Assembly: GCF_047730075.1 (NCBI RefSeq)
Contig: NZ_CP159831.1
Location: 2,046,001-2,110,000 of the forward strand
DNA from: Njordibacter sp905182035
GTDB taxonomy: Bacteria > Pseudomonadota > Gammaproteobacteria > Pseudomonadales > Balneatricaceae
Direction of reading: 5' to 3'
Length of the DNA: 64,000 bases
Shown: positions 35,911-44,967 of the stretch, piece after piece
How the letters are laid out: each line of letters opens with the position of its first letter
How positions within the stretch are numbered: position 1 is the first letter of the stretch
Position numbers and translations under genes: made by a program
The notes under the pieces: model-generated
Seen by the model: only the letters and a program-made list of their open reading frames with translations
The model's database searches: none
What the model was told of the DNA's origin: nothing

Positions 35911-37005
35911 TTAAGCGTAGAACGCCTTCACCGCATCACATATACGGGTGATATCAGCGTCTGTTAATTGATTGGAAGAGGGCAACCACAAGCCATTTAC
36001 CCCAATATTTTCTGACACAGGGTGATTTCCAGCAAGATCATAAACCTTTTGTTGTGTAATCGGAGGGTACATCACCCGAGTGCCAATCAATTCGGTCTTT
36101 AGGTGGGCTGCTAGAGCTTCTCTTTTTTCAACCAAGGCATCAATAAACCAAGGCGTGGTAATGTTTAAGTCGTGGGCAAATAGCTTTACCTGCGGGCAGT
36201 TAGCCAACTGATCGGCATACTGCTGCCAAATGTGTTTTTTACGAGTGACCCTAGCAGCCAACTTGTCCATTTGGCACAAACCCACCACCGCTTGTAGCTC
36301 GGTAAATTTGAAGTTAAAGCCCAAGCTGTCATGAATATCATTGCCACCACCAGCGCGGCCAAAATCTTTTAAGCGCTTTAACCTTTCTGCCACATCATCA
36401 TCATTAGTGACTAATGCGCCACCTTGGCCCGTGGATATAATCTTCGGTGCAGAAAAAGAAAAGCTGCCTACTAGGCCTTTAGTGCCTGTATGGGCGCCAT
36501 CTGGATAATAGCTGCCTAAGCCTTGGGCAGCATCTTCAATCAGCAAAAGACCACGCTCATCACAAAGCCTTTGAAAAGCCTCAATACCTGCACTTGGCGC
36601 GCGTCCATTAGCAACCACCAACATAATAGCTTTGGTTTTAGCCGTAATAACCTTTTCCACTAAAGCAATATCTAAGCAAAGGGTGTCTGGTTCAACATCC
36701 ACAAACACCGGCACTGCACCAAACATCCGCAAGGAATTAGGGCTGGCAATCATGGTGTAGTTAGGCACAATCACCTCGTCACCGGCCTCAATGCCAACTG
36801 CCATCGCGGCTAGGGTTAAGCTAATAGTGCCATTATTCACAACCACACAGTGCTTAGCACCAGTATAGTTGGCAATGCTTTGCTCAAAAGCTTCGGTTTT
36901 TTTAAATTCGGTTAAAAAACCATCCTCATCCATATAGGCCATGAGGGCCTGTTTTTCTTCTGCGCCAAACCAAGGACGCATTTGCATAATAAATTCTTTG
37001 GCCAT
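35911..37005 (-). CDS. DegT-family sugar aminotransferase (GDP-perosamine synthase-like)
   Basis: A PLP enzyme of 364 residues with the DegT/DnrJ/EryC1 pattern: VVNNGTISLTLA, GDEVIVPNYTMIASPNS, LLIEDAAQGLGS and the PLP lysine in FSAPKIISTGQGG. Because the lysine is present, it is an aminotransferase rather than a ColD-type dehydratase. With manC and gmd in the locus, GDP-4-keto-6-deoxymannose is the likely substrate and GDP-perosamine the likely product. The first 18 codons plus about 29 bp upstream recur as a remnant at 59.13-59.22 kb. The nucleotide-sugar substrate is inferred. Confidence 0.8.
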   Translation of the reverse strand: MAKEFIMQMRPWFGAEEKQALMAYMDEDGFLTEFKKTEAFEQSIANYTGAKHCVVVNNGTISLTLAAMAVGIEAGDEVIVPNYTMIASPNSLRMFGAVPVFVDVEPDTLCLDIALVEKVITAKTKAIMLVVANGRAPSAGIEAFQRLCDERGLLLIEDAAQGLGSYYPDGAHTGTKGLVGSFSFSAPKIISTGQGGALVTNDDDVAERLKRLKDFGRAGGGNDIHDSLGFNFKFTELQAVVGLCQMDKLAARVTRKKHIWQQYADQLANCPQVKLFAHDLNITTPWFIDALVEKREALAAHLKTELIGTRVMYPPITQQKVYDLAGNHPVSENIGVNGLWLPSSNQLTDADITRICDAVKAFYA

Positions 37006-37034
37006 ACCTAACTCTTTACCTTATTTGTGATTAC
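36950..37034 (-). repeat. Direct repeat copy 1 (5' end of DegT gene)
   Basis: An 85-bp stretch covering the start of the DegT gene and its upstream region. It aligns without gaps to 59133-59217, with 72 of 85 bases identical by hand count. The two copies flank the 22-kb central cassette in the same orientation. Confidence 0.85.
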
Positions 37035-37125
37035 TAAATCAACGACAGCTAGAATGACGATGGCAATGAGTAAATTTGTAACCAACAGACGAATTAGATT
37101 ATATAATTTCATAATTATTTGAATT

Positions 37126-38961
37126 TTAGTCGAGTTCGAATTCATTTTCGTACCTGATGATCAAAGCCGGATTCTGCCCAGTCTTGTGAAGGATACAGTT
37201 ACCAATAGCCAAGAAATCTAACTCGGTTCCCATAAGACATCGAAAGGCATCTTCCGGCGTGTTCACAATGGGTTCCCCACGAACATTGAATGAGGTATTC
37301 ACTAGAACCGGGCATTGTGTCAACGCCTTGAATTTCGAAATCAAAGCATGATACTTCGGATTTGTCTCTGCATCAACAGTCTGAATACGTGCCGAGTAAT
37401 CAATATGAGTGACTGCAGGTATTTCTGATCTGGCTACGTTCAACTTGTCGATGCCGAATAGTGTATTTTGCTCATCGTTCATAGGCAATTTTTTGTCATG
37501 GGAAATGTCGGCAACTAAGAGCATATAGGGACTATCTACGTCGATATCAAACCAGTTTGAGGCATCTTCTCGCAACACGCTGGGGGCGAATGGGCGAAAC
37601 GATTCACGGTATTTTATTTTTAGGTTCAGCTGTTTTTGAACTTGTGAAGAACGCGGGTCAGCAATAATAGAACGCGCACCCAGTGAGCGCGGGCCAAACT
37701 CCATTCGGCCTTGGTGCCAGCCAACAGCCTTGCCTTCAACCAACGCAGAGGCAGTTTCATCGATAAGTTCCTCATCAGAGACAATCGAAAATAAAGCACC
37801 AATGGCTTTAAGTCGACGTTCTATTTCTGCCTGTGAGTAGGATGGGCCAAGATAGGCTCCTTTCATCCCATCTCTTGGCTGTATATGTCTGGGCTGCTGG
37901 AGCATAAGGTGATAAACACTCAATGCAGCGCCAATAGCTCCACCCGCATCACCTGAGGCTGGCTGAATCCAGATCTGGTCAAATATTCTCTCTTGCAACA
38001 GTTTCCCATTGGCGACACAATTAAGCGCAACTCCTCCAGCTAAGCAGAGATTCCTCTGACCCGTCGATTGGCGTATGCCCCGGGCCAGTTTGATTACGAC
38101 CTCTTCAGTAACCGCCTGAATCGAGGCCGCAAGATCCATCTCACGCTGGGTCAAACTACTTTCGCTAACGCGCGCCGGCCCGCCAAATAACGCATCAAAA
38201 CGTGCATTGGTCATAGCCAGATCAGTGCAATAATCGAAGTAACTCATGTCAAGATGGAATGAACCATCATCCTTGATATCTATCAAGTTGTCTTTGATCA
38301 ATTCCACGAACTTAGGCTCACCATAAGGCGCAAGTCCCATAAGTTTATATTCCCCAGAGTTAACCTTGAAACCGGCGAAGGAAGTGAACGCAGAGTAGAG
38401 CAGACCAATTGAATGCGGGAAGTGAATCTCTTTGTGAACTGTGATTGTATTTTCTGCGCCAACCGCTAGTGAGGTTGTTGCCCACTCACCAACACCATCC
38501 ATCGTCAGTATGGCAGCATCTTTGAAGGGGGATGGGTAAAAAGCAGACGCCGCATGGCTCAGGTGATGCTCAGAAAAACGTAAACGTGCACCCCAATCAA
38601 TATCCGTACCAAAGTTTACTTTCAAAGCATCAGTAATGGTTTTTTTTTGAAACAATTTATCTTTGACCCATACTGGCAGTGAAGTAGCGAAGCTCTTGAA
38701 GCCTCTTGGGGCAAAGGCCAAGTAAGTCTCAAAAAGACGTTCAAACTTCAGAAAGGGCTTATCATAAAAGACGACACAGTCTAGTGACTCGGCACGAATG
38801 GCGGCTTCAGCCAGGCAGAAATTGATCGCCTGGACAGGAAATTCAGAATCGTGTTTCTTCCGGGTAAATCGCTCTTCCTGAGCGGCAGCAATAATCTCAC
38901 CATCGACAACCAGACAGGCTGCTGAATCATGATAATAGGCAGAAATTCCAAGAATATTCAT
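37126..38961 (-). CDS. Carbamoyltransferase (NodU/CmcH family)
   Basis: A protein of 611 residues that would transfer a carbamoyl group from carbamoyl phosphate, through carbamoyl-adenylate, to a hydroxyl. The N-terminal Kae1-like domain has NILGISAYYHDSAACLV, HHLSHAASAFYPSPF and GGVALNCVANGKLL; the C-terminal domain has GRMEFGPRSLGARSIIADPR in its core and FNVRGEPIVNTPEDA. It forms a tight set with the DUF5989 and SxtJ genes (spacing 3 and 7 bp), an arrangement seen beside carbamoyltransferases in other polysaccharide and natural-product clusters. It probably carbamoylates a sugar of the surface glycan. Confidence 0.9.
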   Translation of the reverse strand: MNILGISAYYHDSAACLVVDGEIIAAAQEERFTRKKHDSEFPVQAINFCLAEAAIRAESLDCVVFYDKPFLKFERLFETYLAFAPRGFKSFATSLPVWVKDKLFQKKTITDALKVNFGTDIDWGARLRFSEHHLSHAASAFYPSPFKDAAILTMDGVGEWATTSLAVGAENTITVHKEIHFPHSIGLLYSAFTSFAGFKVNSGEYKLMGLAPYGEPKFVELIKDNLIDIKDDGSFHLDMSYFDYCTDLAMTNARFDALFGGPARVSESSLTQREMDLAASIQAVTEEVVIKLARGIRQSTGQRNLCLAGGVALNCVANGKLLQERIFDQIWIQPASGDAGGAIGAALSVYHLMLQQPRHIQPRDGMKGAYLGPSYSQAEIERRLKAIGALFSIVSDEELIDETASALVEGKAVGWHQGRMEFGPRSLGARSIIADPRSSQVQKQLNLKIKYRESFRPFAPSVLREDASNWFDIDVDSPYMLLVADISHDKKLPMNDEQNTLFGIDKLNVARSEIPAVTHIDYSARIQTVDAETNPKYHALISKFKALTQCPVLVNTSFNVRGEPIVNTPEDAFRCLMGTELDFLAIGNCILHKTGQNPALIIRYENEFELD

Positions 38962-38964
38962 TGA

Positions 38965-39120
38965 TCAGAAGAGTGTGTAGATAAAGGGTGCCATCACTGA
39001 TCCCTGTACAGCAATCAAGAGACTGCCAATCAGTACAATCACAAAAATGACAGGGGCTAGCCAGAGTTTTTTTCTCTCACGAAGGAACAGCCAAAGTTCT
39101 TTAATAAAGCTAAAGCTCAT
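38965..39120 (-). CDS. DUF5989-family small membrane protein
   Basis: A 51-residue protein: MSFSFIKELWLFLRERKKLW, then one transmembrane helix (LAPVIFVIVLIGSLLIAV) and a short tail, matching the DUF5989 small proteins found next to NodU-type carbamoyltransferases. I use the ATG at 39120; the longer frame overlaps the SxtJ gene. Function unknown; it may anchor or position the carbamoyltransferase at the membrane. Confidence 0.8.
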   Translation of the reverse strand: MSFSFIKELWLFLRERKKLWLAPVIFVIVLIGSLLIAVQGSVMAPFIYTLF

Positions 39121-39127
39121 AACTACC

Positions 39128-39520
39128 TCAGAATTGGTTATTGAAAGAGTCGGGTGAAGGTTCACCGGGTCCGCGCTCGACCCAATAAGTTGAAGTGACT
39201 CGTTTTTTAAGCCGAAGTTCATCGCGTCCTGATAGCCGGGTAGACAATGCAATCGGGGTGATCAACCCAAAATAGATTACGGATAACACAATTGGGCTTA
39301 CAATCTTACCCAAAATTTCTCCAATGGAAAACCAAACTCGGTTCAATGAATGTAGACGCTGCGGGAAGACTAAGGCAATGAATAATACCAGTATGCTAGA
39401 AAATATAAAGACGTATTGGACGGCAGCTCCCGGGTGCTTTATTAGGAAGTATACGCTTGCACAAGCCATGATAGTTGAGACAAAAAACCCAAAGCTTCTG
39501 TCAGATGGTAGTGGCTTCAT
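39128..39520 (-). CDS. SxtJ-family membrane protein
   Basis: A 130-residue protein with the family-like start SDRSFGFFVSTIMAC, three hydrophobic segments, the motif NRVWFSIGEILGKIVSPIVL and a polar C-terminus. It resembles SxtJ, named from the saxitoxin cluster where it also lies beside a carbamoyltransferase. It overlaps the glycosyltransferase-like gene upstream by 4 nt. Its biochemical role is unknown. Confidence 0.8.
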   Translation of the reverse strand: MKPLPSDRSFGFFVSTIMACASVYFLIKHPGAAVQYVFIFSSILVLFIALVFPQRLHSLNRVWFSIGEILGKIVSPIVLSVIYFGLITPIALSTRLSGRDELRLKKRVTSTYWVERGPGEPSPDSFNNQF

Positions 39521-40818
39521 AGGCTTGAATAATTAGTTGAGCTATTGGGAACAACTATAGCTGACGAAGTCGCTGCCTGAGCTGCCAGAGTATCTAGGAG
39601 CAGTTGCTGGAGATAATCAGGTGTCTCTTCTTCGATTTCATTAATATAGATTACTTTGGTACCGTTCTTTGCATAAAGATACGCTAGCGTTGAATAGTCA
39701 TTGCAGATGCACAAACTGACGATCGGGAAAAAAAATGGGTCTTTAATCAGTCTGATGCGCTTGTCCAAAAATTTTTCGTATTGTCTCGTACTGACACTGG
39801 GGTGCGGTTTCAGATAGATGCGGACTTTTGGAACTGCCGCTACTAAATAGTTAGCAAGCCTACACTCTTTTTTCAGACATTCGCGCTGCCCGACGATCAA
39901 CGAGCTTGGCATAGCGTTTGGAAGCGACCCTTGTTGTGGTAACAAACCTTTACTACATACAAATTGGGTGTGACTTTCTTTGGCAAGCACCCGATCCCGA
40001 TACCAAGACTCAGAATTTTTGTCGAGCAGTATGATTTTATAAATATTATTGAGCAGCGTTGGAAGAGACTCTGGGTTCCTGAATCCAGCTTGACCAGCAG
40101 GATCGTTCAGTAAGCCATGCTGGACAATGATTCTTTCGGCGTTTATGGGCAATTGATCAAAAAGCACTGCCCATCGGTCCCTATCACTACTTATCCAAAT
40201 AGTTTTCAAACCGACTTTGCTTTTTTGCAGTACATTCCACGTTAAGAACCATTGGAAGGCGGGGTAAACTTGAAAGATAACCCCTCGTTTTCGGTTGTCC
40301 TTCCAGATTATAAAAAGAGATCGAACCGAATTCAAAAAAGCTGACCTTATATCAGACAAGGAAGCATAGTCCCTGATACAACCTAGTGATTCACCCGCTG
40401 GACCTGCCTTTTCCAGAGCCTTCGTGCTATAAAGAAATTTGCCACAGTAATGTGTGCTTTTTGAACTAATTATGGAAACCAACGAATTTGCAAAAAATAT
40501 TTCCTTTTCTTCTAAGGCACTTTTCCCTGATATATAGAAAGTGGCACCTATGGTCTGCAGCAACAGGAATAATAAATATAACGGCACCCAGAATATATAC
40601 GCTATATTTGCAATGACAGATAACAACCTGGGAAAATTCTCCGCCCAAAAAGCCAACTTTTCCAGACGAGGAATAACAAGATTTGTAAATCGACTCACTG
40701 GGAATTGAGCAAAGACGTGTTCGTCTTGTTGCAATTCATTGGCAACCGCGCTTACAAATACTCTGACAGAGTCAACGGCTGAATATTTCATGTTCGTGCG
40801 GTAGCTATTAAATGACAT
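39517..40818 (-). CDS. Probable membrane-associated glycosyltransferase, unknown family
   Basis: A protein of 433 residues. It has a hydrophobic segment near residues 65-95 (ANIAYIFWVPLYLLFLLLQ), then a GT-B-like C-terminal half with IIVQHGLLNDP, YLKPHPSVSTRQYEKF and CICNDYSTLAYLYA. The HG and KPHP motifs recall CDP-glycerol transferase and capsule sialyltransferase-like proteins, but I cannot assign a family. It overlaps its neighbours by 4 and 11 nt, so it belongs to the same operon as the carbamoyltransferase set. Confidence 0.55.
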   Translation of the reverse strand: MSFNSYRTNMKYSAVDSVRVFVSAVANELQQDEHVFAQFPVSRFTNLVIPRLEKLAFWAENFPRLLSVIANIAYIFWVPLYLLFLLLQTIGATFYISGKSALEEKEIFFANSLVSIISSKSTHYCGKFLYSTKALEKAGPAGESLGCIRDYASLSDIRSAFLNSVRSLFIIWKDNRKRGVIFQVYPAFQWFLTWNVLQKSKVGLKTIWISSDRDRWAVLFDQLPINAERIIVQHGLLNDPAGQAGFRNPESLPTLLNNIYKIILLDKNSESWYRDRVLAKESHTQFVCSKGLLPQQGSLPNAMPSSLIVGQRECLKKECRLANYLVAAVPKVRIYLKPHPSVSTRQYEKFLDKRIRLIKDPFFFPIVSLCICNDYSTLAYLYAKNGTKVIYINEIEEETPDYLQQLLLDTLAAQAATSSAIVVPNSSTNYSSL

Positions 40819-42565
40819 TATTAACCTTTTTATTTAAAACCATATCATCCATCTCTTTACTTAGTCGTTCAAAATATCTGCCCCGCATTTTGGAATTTGA
40901 ATCAGATTGGTTAGGTTTAAAAAGCTTTAGATTGTTAATCCTTAAATTTGCTTTAAACAACTCGGTTTCGAATTCCTCATAGGTTTCTACATGAATAACT
41001 CCCTCAATCTTCGAATTGAACCACAAATTGTATTTGTAGACATCGTAATCAATCACATCTACACCAGCATAGCGAGCCCAACGGGTTGTGGCTGAACAGT
41101 CTACAACATATAAATCTGCCAAAGCTAGAAGCTCCTCAATGGGATGATTCAGTATCAATCCGCCTCTATTCTCTATGAATGCTATCTCTTTTTTGTTAGT
41201 CAAAGGGTGCAATGAAAAAATCAGATTGCAGTTCAAATATTGAGATATTGCTGAGGACCATTTATCAACTATTTCCCTGTAAGTTTTAAACTCAACCTCA
41301 ACAGTACGTTGCGACAACTTATTCGGTGGCACTGATACAACAACGAAAGGCTTTTTAATGTCAAAATTATGTCGGTTGCACAATTCTTGTCTGAGCTCAT
41401 TTCTCTGAAATTTTAAATCATCAATCTTGTCCATGTAGGGGGCGCCAATTACAACCAGTTGCGATTCTGGCCACCCACCAATAATGAAATGCTGCCTGTC
41501 CTCATCTGTTTCGAGAAAAATTCTGTCACAACGACTATTGTTGTATCCCCAAGGATTGGGTGGAGACAAATTCAGTTCTTCGATGGCGCAGACAACTCCA
41601 GGGCTTGACAGCAGCAACGATTGGCCACTGTAGGAGTAAACCCAGCTGGGAAACATTTGTGCAGTCACCCGTGATGCATAGCATTTTATGACATGGTCGG
41701 GATGATCGAGCCTGTCATTGGCCAGAGTATCCGAGTCAGCCCGGTCGTAGGGAATGACCGCACTCGGAATCCCCAGGTTTTTGGCTGCCTCAACAAAAAC
41801 AATCGTCGTGTAGTAAGCCGAGTCCTTCGCTAGAATCAGGGTATCTGGCGTGGTATCTTGAAGAAAGTGCTCAGCTGCACGGATACATTTTTTTAGACGA
41901 TCGATATGGGAGGCTTTTTTGATTTTCAAGCGATCTTTAGAGATCAGGGGGATCTCACTCCAGACGAACTGAATGGTTCTTAAATAGTGTTTAAGCCGAT
42001 TATATAAATAAGGATGCCGGACCATTGCCCACTGCTTAATTCTCTCATACGCTCTACGCCAAAAATATCTAACGCAGTATCTATAGCCAGTTCTAAGGAA
42101 CCAAGGTGTAAAAACCAACGGGACCCATGGGATAAAAAGCAAAACCTCTAGCAGTCGTCCAACCATGCGATGGCGTAAGCTACCAGATTTAAATTTTCTG
42201 CAAGCAAAATGCATTTTATCCGATAACCTTAAATGCATTTTATCCGATAACCTTAAATGACTACTAGGCTTAATGGACTTGACGATGCTTTGAATATTTT
42301 CTGTCGTGTATTCATCGTAAAACTCATTCTCTCGAATAATGAGATGTTTAATACTGTTTGCATCAAAGTCATGAGTAATAGGGTCACTTTCTTTTAGGGA
42401 GTGGAGAATGAGAAAACTGCACACCCAATCTCCCGAGAGTAAAAGGTTCTTCGCTACTCGGACCAGAAACGATGTTTCCGAGTCAGAGAAGCTGATCAAC
42501 AGAAGTTTTTTCTTACTGGTCTGACGTATACTAGTCTTTGAAGTTTTGAACAAGTCGGTGGTCAA
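40808..42565 (-). CDS. Large probable glycosyltransferase (GT-B-like) with an internal 8-residue duplication
   Basis: A protein of 585 residues. It begins with a GT-B-like strand (KKLLLISFSDSETSFLVRVAK), has a hydrophobic segment near residues 145-165 (VLLFIPWVPLVFTPWFL), and a C-terminal half with SLHPLTNKKEIAFIE and HPIEELLALADLYVVDCSATTRWA, resembling CDP-glycerol transferase or UDP-GlcNAc epimerase-type folds. Near residue 110 the motif HLRLSDKM is repeated twice in tandem, encoded by a 24-bp duplication. A broken copy of the N-terminus lies just upstream. Substrate unknown. Confidence 0.55.
   Translation of the reverse strand: MTTDLFKTSKTSIRQTSKKKLLLISFSDSETSFLVRVAKNLLLSGDWVCSFLILHSLKESDPITHDFDANSIKHLIIRENEFYDEYTTENIQSIVKSIKPSSHLRLSDKMHLRLSDKMHFACRKFKSGSLRHRMVGRLLEVLLFIPWVPLVFTPWFLRTGYRYCVRYFWRRAYERIKQWAMVRHPYLYNRLKHYLRTIQFVWSEIPLISKDRLKIKKASHIDRLKKCIRAAEHFLQDTTPDTLILAKDSAYYTTIVFVEAAKNLGIPSAVIPYDRADSDTLANDRLDHPDHVIKCYASRVTAQMFPSWVYSYSGQSLLLSSPGVVCAIEELNLSPPNPWGYNNSRCDRIFLETDEDRQHFIIGGWPESQLVVIGAPYMDKIDDLKFQRNELRQELCNRHNFDIKKPFVVVSVPPNKLSQRTVEVEFKTYREIVDKWSSAISQYLNCNLIFSLHPLTNKKEIAFIENRGGLILNHPIEELLALADLYVVDCSATTRWARYAGVDVIDYDVYKYNLWFNSKIEGVIHVETYEEFETELFKANLRINNLKLFKPNQSDSNSKMRGRYFERLSKEMDDMVLNKKVNNVI
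42207..42254 (-). repeat. 24-bp exact tandem duplication within a coding region
   Basis: Two identical 24-bp units, 42207-42230 and 42231-42254, encode HLRLSDKM twice in frame. A third partial unit begins at 42255 (AAATGA). Exact identity suggests a recent slippage event. Confidence 0.9.
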
Positions 42566-42624
42566 ATCTAATTCCTGTGTAATCTCGGGCTAATATGTCT
42601 CAGGGTTTGTGTTCCATACTGACA

Positions 42625-42771
42625 TCATGTGATGTCAACGTAAAAAAGGCCGATGACCTTGGAATCGAGGGCTTCGTTTTCAAAGGACAAAAGAGTATTA
42701 GCTACTCGTTCCTAAAAGCTGGTTTCTAACTCTGAGAAGCAGGTACAAACTAGTTTTTTGGTACGTTGCAT
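42625..42771 (-). pseudogene. Broken duplicate of the N-terminus of the 585-residue glycosyltransferase
   Basis: Read on the minus strand from ATG 42771, the frame gives MQRTKKLVCTCFSELETSF, an amber stop at 42714-42712, then ERVANTLLSFENEAL and a TGA at 42627-42625. The first part aligns with RQTSKKKLLLISFSDSETSF and VRVAKNLLL of the intact gene immediately downstream. It is a degenerate copy of about 45 codons, left by a partial duplication or by replacement of a related gene. It occupies most of the 257-bp gap between the glycosyltransferase and wzt. Confidence 0.7.
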
Positions 42772-42822
42772 TACTATATTTCATTCAAAGCCTAAATTGA
42801 CGATATAACGACTAAATTCATG

Positions 42823-44112
42823 TCAGCTCCAATGCAGTCTTGGACTGATAAGCCCTGGAACCTGCGTACCATAATCACAGCGTGTGCTATCACCAATCAG
42901 AGAATCAATCACCTGGAAATAGAGAATGGCATTCTCCGTCAAGAAAACTGCTCTTGGTGACGGTGAAGATAAAGAAATATTTACTGAAAACCTTCCTTCA
43001 GTTAGAAAGTTTCCATCCAACCAGCCTATAGCCGTATAAAGGCCAGGGTCACGTGGACTTTGATCCCAATCAGTTCTATTCTCTATAGAAGTGAATAGTA
43101 CATTCTCCTCATCGTTAACAATTTGAAACTCAGGAAGAATTATTTTCCCTGACCGCAACACTTGAAAGCAAATTTCAATACCTAAAGATTGCCTGATATC
43201 CACGATATCCAATGTTTCTTTTTGTTTGTTCACAATTTTGACGGATATCAGTTTAACCAAACCTTCGGCACTTGGGGCCACGGCATCGTCCCAGACTTTT
43301 TCTGCTCGAGTATGGACGGTATCTCCGAGATAGATCCCGGTGATTTGTTCCACTGAACCACTGGCGGTGATGGCACCTGCACCAAGAAATATTGCCCTGT
43401 GACATAATCTGGAAACTGCTGAAGCACTGTGGCTAACAAAAATGACTGTACGACCATCCTGGGCAACGCTTTCCATCTTCTTCATAGACTTTTGAGAAAA
43501 TTGTGCGTCACCAACAGATAAGACTTCGTCAAGTATGAGAATGTCGGGATCCAGATGCGCCGCTACTGAAAAAGCCAGCCGCACTGTCATTCCGCTTGAA
43601 TAGCGCTTAACAGCAGTATCAATAAACCTTTCCACACCAGAGAAATCAACAATTTCGTCAAACACCTTGTCAATTTGATGGCGACGCATTCCAAGTATCG
43701 CTCCGTTCAGATAAATATTTTCGCGTCCTGTTAATTCACCATTGAAGCCGGTTCCCACCTCAAGAAGGCTTGATGTAGTTCCCTTATACCAGAACTCACC
43801 TGATGTTGGTGTGACAATACGAGAAAGGACTTTTAACAATGTACTTTTCCCCGCACCATTCGCGCCCATAATACCCAGTACTTCACCGCGTCGCACTTCA
43901 AAACTAACATCGTTTAATGCCCAAAAAACGCTTTCATTGGCCTCTTCTTCAGTGAAATTTGATAGGCTACGAATATCTTTGAATCGCTGGACGGGCCGCA
44001 TCAAAAAATCAACAATCTGTTTACGAACTGTCAAATCCGAATTGACTTTGCTTCCAATTCGATATCTTTTGGACAAACCCGTCGCTTTTAATACAACATC
44101 TTGATCAGCCAT
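42823..44112 (-). CDS. wzt: Polysaccharide ABC exporter ATP-binding protein
   Basis: A protein of 429 residues. The N-terminal ATPase has Walker A (GANGAGKST), the signature YSSGMTVRLAFSVAA, Walker B (DILILDEVLSVGD) and the switch histidine (VSHS). A C-terminal beta-sandwich domain (about residues 250-429) matches the Wzt C-terminal domain that recognises the chain terminus of O-antigens. With Wzm it exports undecaprenol-linked polysaccharide. The start is 4 bp after wzm. Confidence 0.92.
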   Translation of the reverse strand: MADQDVVLKATGLSKRYRIGSKVNSDLTVRKQIVDFLMRPVQRFKDIRSLSNFTEEEANESVFWALNDVSFEVRRGEVLGIMGANGAGKSTLLKVLSRIVTPTSGEFWYKGTTSSLLEVGTGFNGELTGRENIYLNGAILGMRRHQIDKVFDEIVDFSGVERFIDTAVKRYSSGMTVRLAFSVAAHLDPDILILDEVLSVGDAQFSQKSMKKMESVAQDGRTVIFVSHSASAVSRLCHRAIFLGAGAITASGSVEQITGIYLGDTVHTRAEKVWDDAVAPSAEGLVKLISVKIVNKQKETLDIVDIRQSLGIEICFQVLRSGKIILPEFQIVNDEENVLFTSIENRTDWDQSPRDPGLYTAIGWLDGNFLTEGRFSVNISLSSPSPRAVFLTENAILYFQVIDSLIGDSTRCDYGTQVPGLISPRLHWS

Positions 44113-44116
44113 TAAC

Positions 44117-44941
44117 TTATCCTACATCTGTAAATTTTGATTCGCTTGATTTGAAATAGAGTACTCCTAAAATCAGGCCACTTAAAGCAATTAGAGTTGA
44201 GATCCCGATCAAGTCCCATGGCATAGGGCGCGTAGACAAAAGTGCTGCCCGAAAACCTTCAATTATACCGACCATTGGATTGAGTGAATACCAAAATTTG
44301 TACTCGATTGGAACGAGACTCATAGGGTACACGACCGGAGACCCATACATCATGGCCATGGTAACGTAACCCATCATGTGCAGAACGTCGCGAAAGTGCA
44401 CGGCCAAGGCTGCAGCCAACATTCCAAAGCCCAGTGCCGTTATCATGGTGAGAAGAATCAAATAAGGTACAACCAAAGCATTAACGCTAAATGTAACACC
44501 AGAAACCAGCAGGACGATTAACAGCAAAGTAAAGGAAATCAAAAAGTCGAAAAATTTATCGAACAAAGCTGCAATAGGTAATATCAACCGCGGGAAATAT
44601 ACTTTTTGCAAAAATTGTCCAGCCCCATACACTGAGGAAGAAACTGTAGTTAGTGCTTGTGAAAAGAAAATCCAAGGTACTACCCCTGCTAGCGCAAACA
44701 ATGCATAAGGTGCTCCATCTGAATCGATACGAACAAGTTTTCCAAACACGAGAGTGTAAATTAACACTTGCGAAAGCATGGGAAACAATGCCCAGCCAAT
44801 GCCAAGCGTCGATTGCATGTAGCGAACCTTGATGTCCCGCCAAATCCATAGCAAAAGCATTTCCCTGAACTCCCACAACTCGACGAGTGAACCCCATGAA
44901 AAACGATGCTTTTTCGAATCGATGACAGTAATATTTTTCAT
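44117..44941 (-). CDS. wzm: Polysaccharide ABC exporter permease
   Basis: A membrane protein of 274 residues in the ABC-2 (TagG/Wzm) family: the cytoplasmic LWEFREMLLLWIWRDIKVRY motif region, key residues RDIKVRYMQSTLGIGWA, then six hydrophobic segments including VFGKLVRI and GSPVVYPMSLVP. It forms the channel with Wzt. Its presence implies that the central cassette uses ABC-dependent export rather than Wzx/Wzy. Confidence 0.92.
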   Translation of the reverse strand: MKNITVIDSKKHRFSWGSLVELWEFREMLLLWIWRDIKVRYMQSTLGIGWALFPMLSQVLIYTLVFGKLVRIDSDGAPYALFALAGVVPWIFFSQALTTVSSSVYGAGQFLQKVYFPRLILPIAALFDKFFDFLISFTLLLIVLLVSGVTFSVNALVVPYLILLTMITALGFGMLAAALAVHFRDVLHMMGYVTMAMMYGSPVVYPMSLVPIEYKFWYSLNPMVGIIEGFRAALLSTRPMPWDLIGISTLIALSGLILGVLYFKSSESKFTDVG

Positions 44942-44967
44942 TTAATTTGATCCAATTTAAATAGATT

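Noticed and set aside
35911..37005. ColD-type 3-dehydratase
   Set aside because: The cofactor lysine is present (SAPKIISTG), whereas ColD has histidine at that position.
40808..42565. Assignment as a CDP-glycerol glycerophosphotransferase
   Set aside because: Only the HP and DCSAT-like motifs fit; the N-terminal and membrane parts do not, so only a general glycosyltransferase call is justified.
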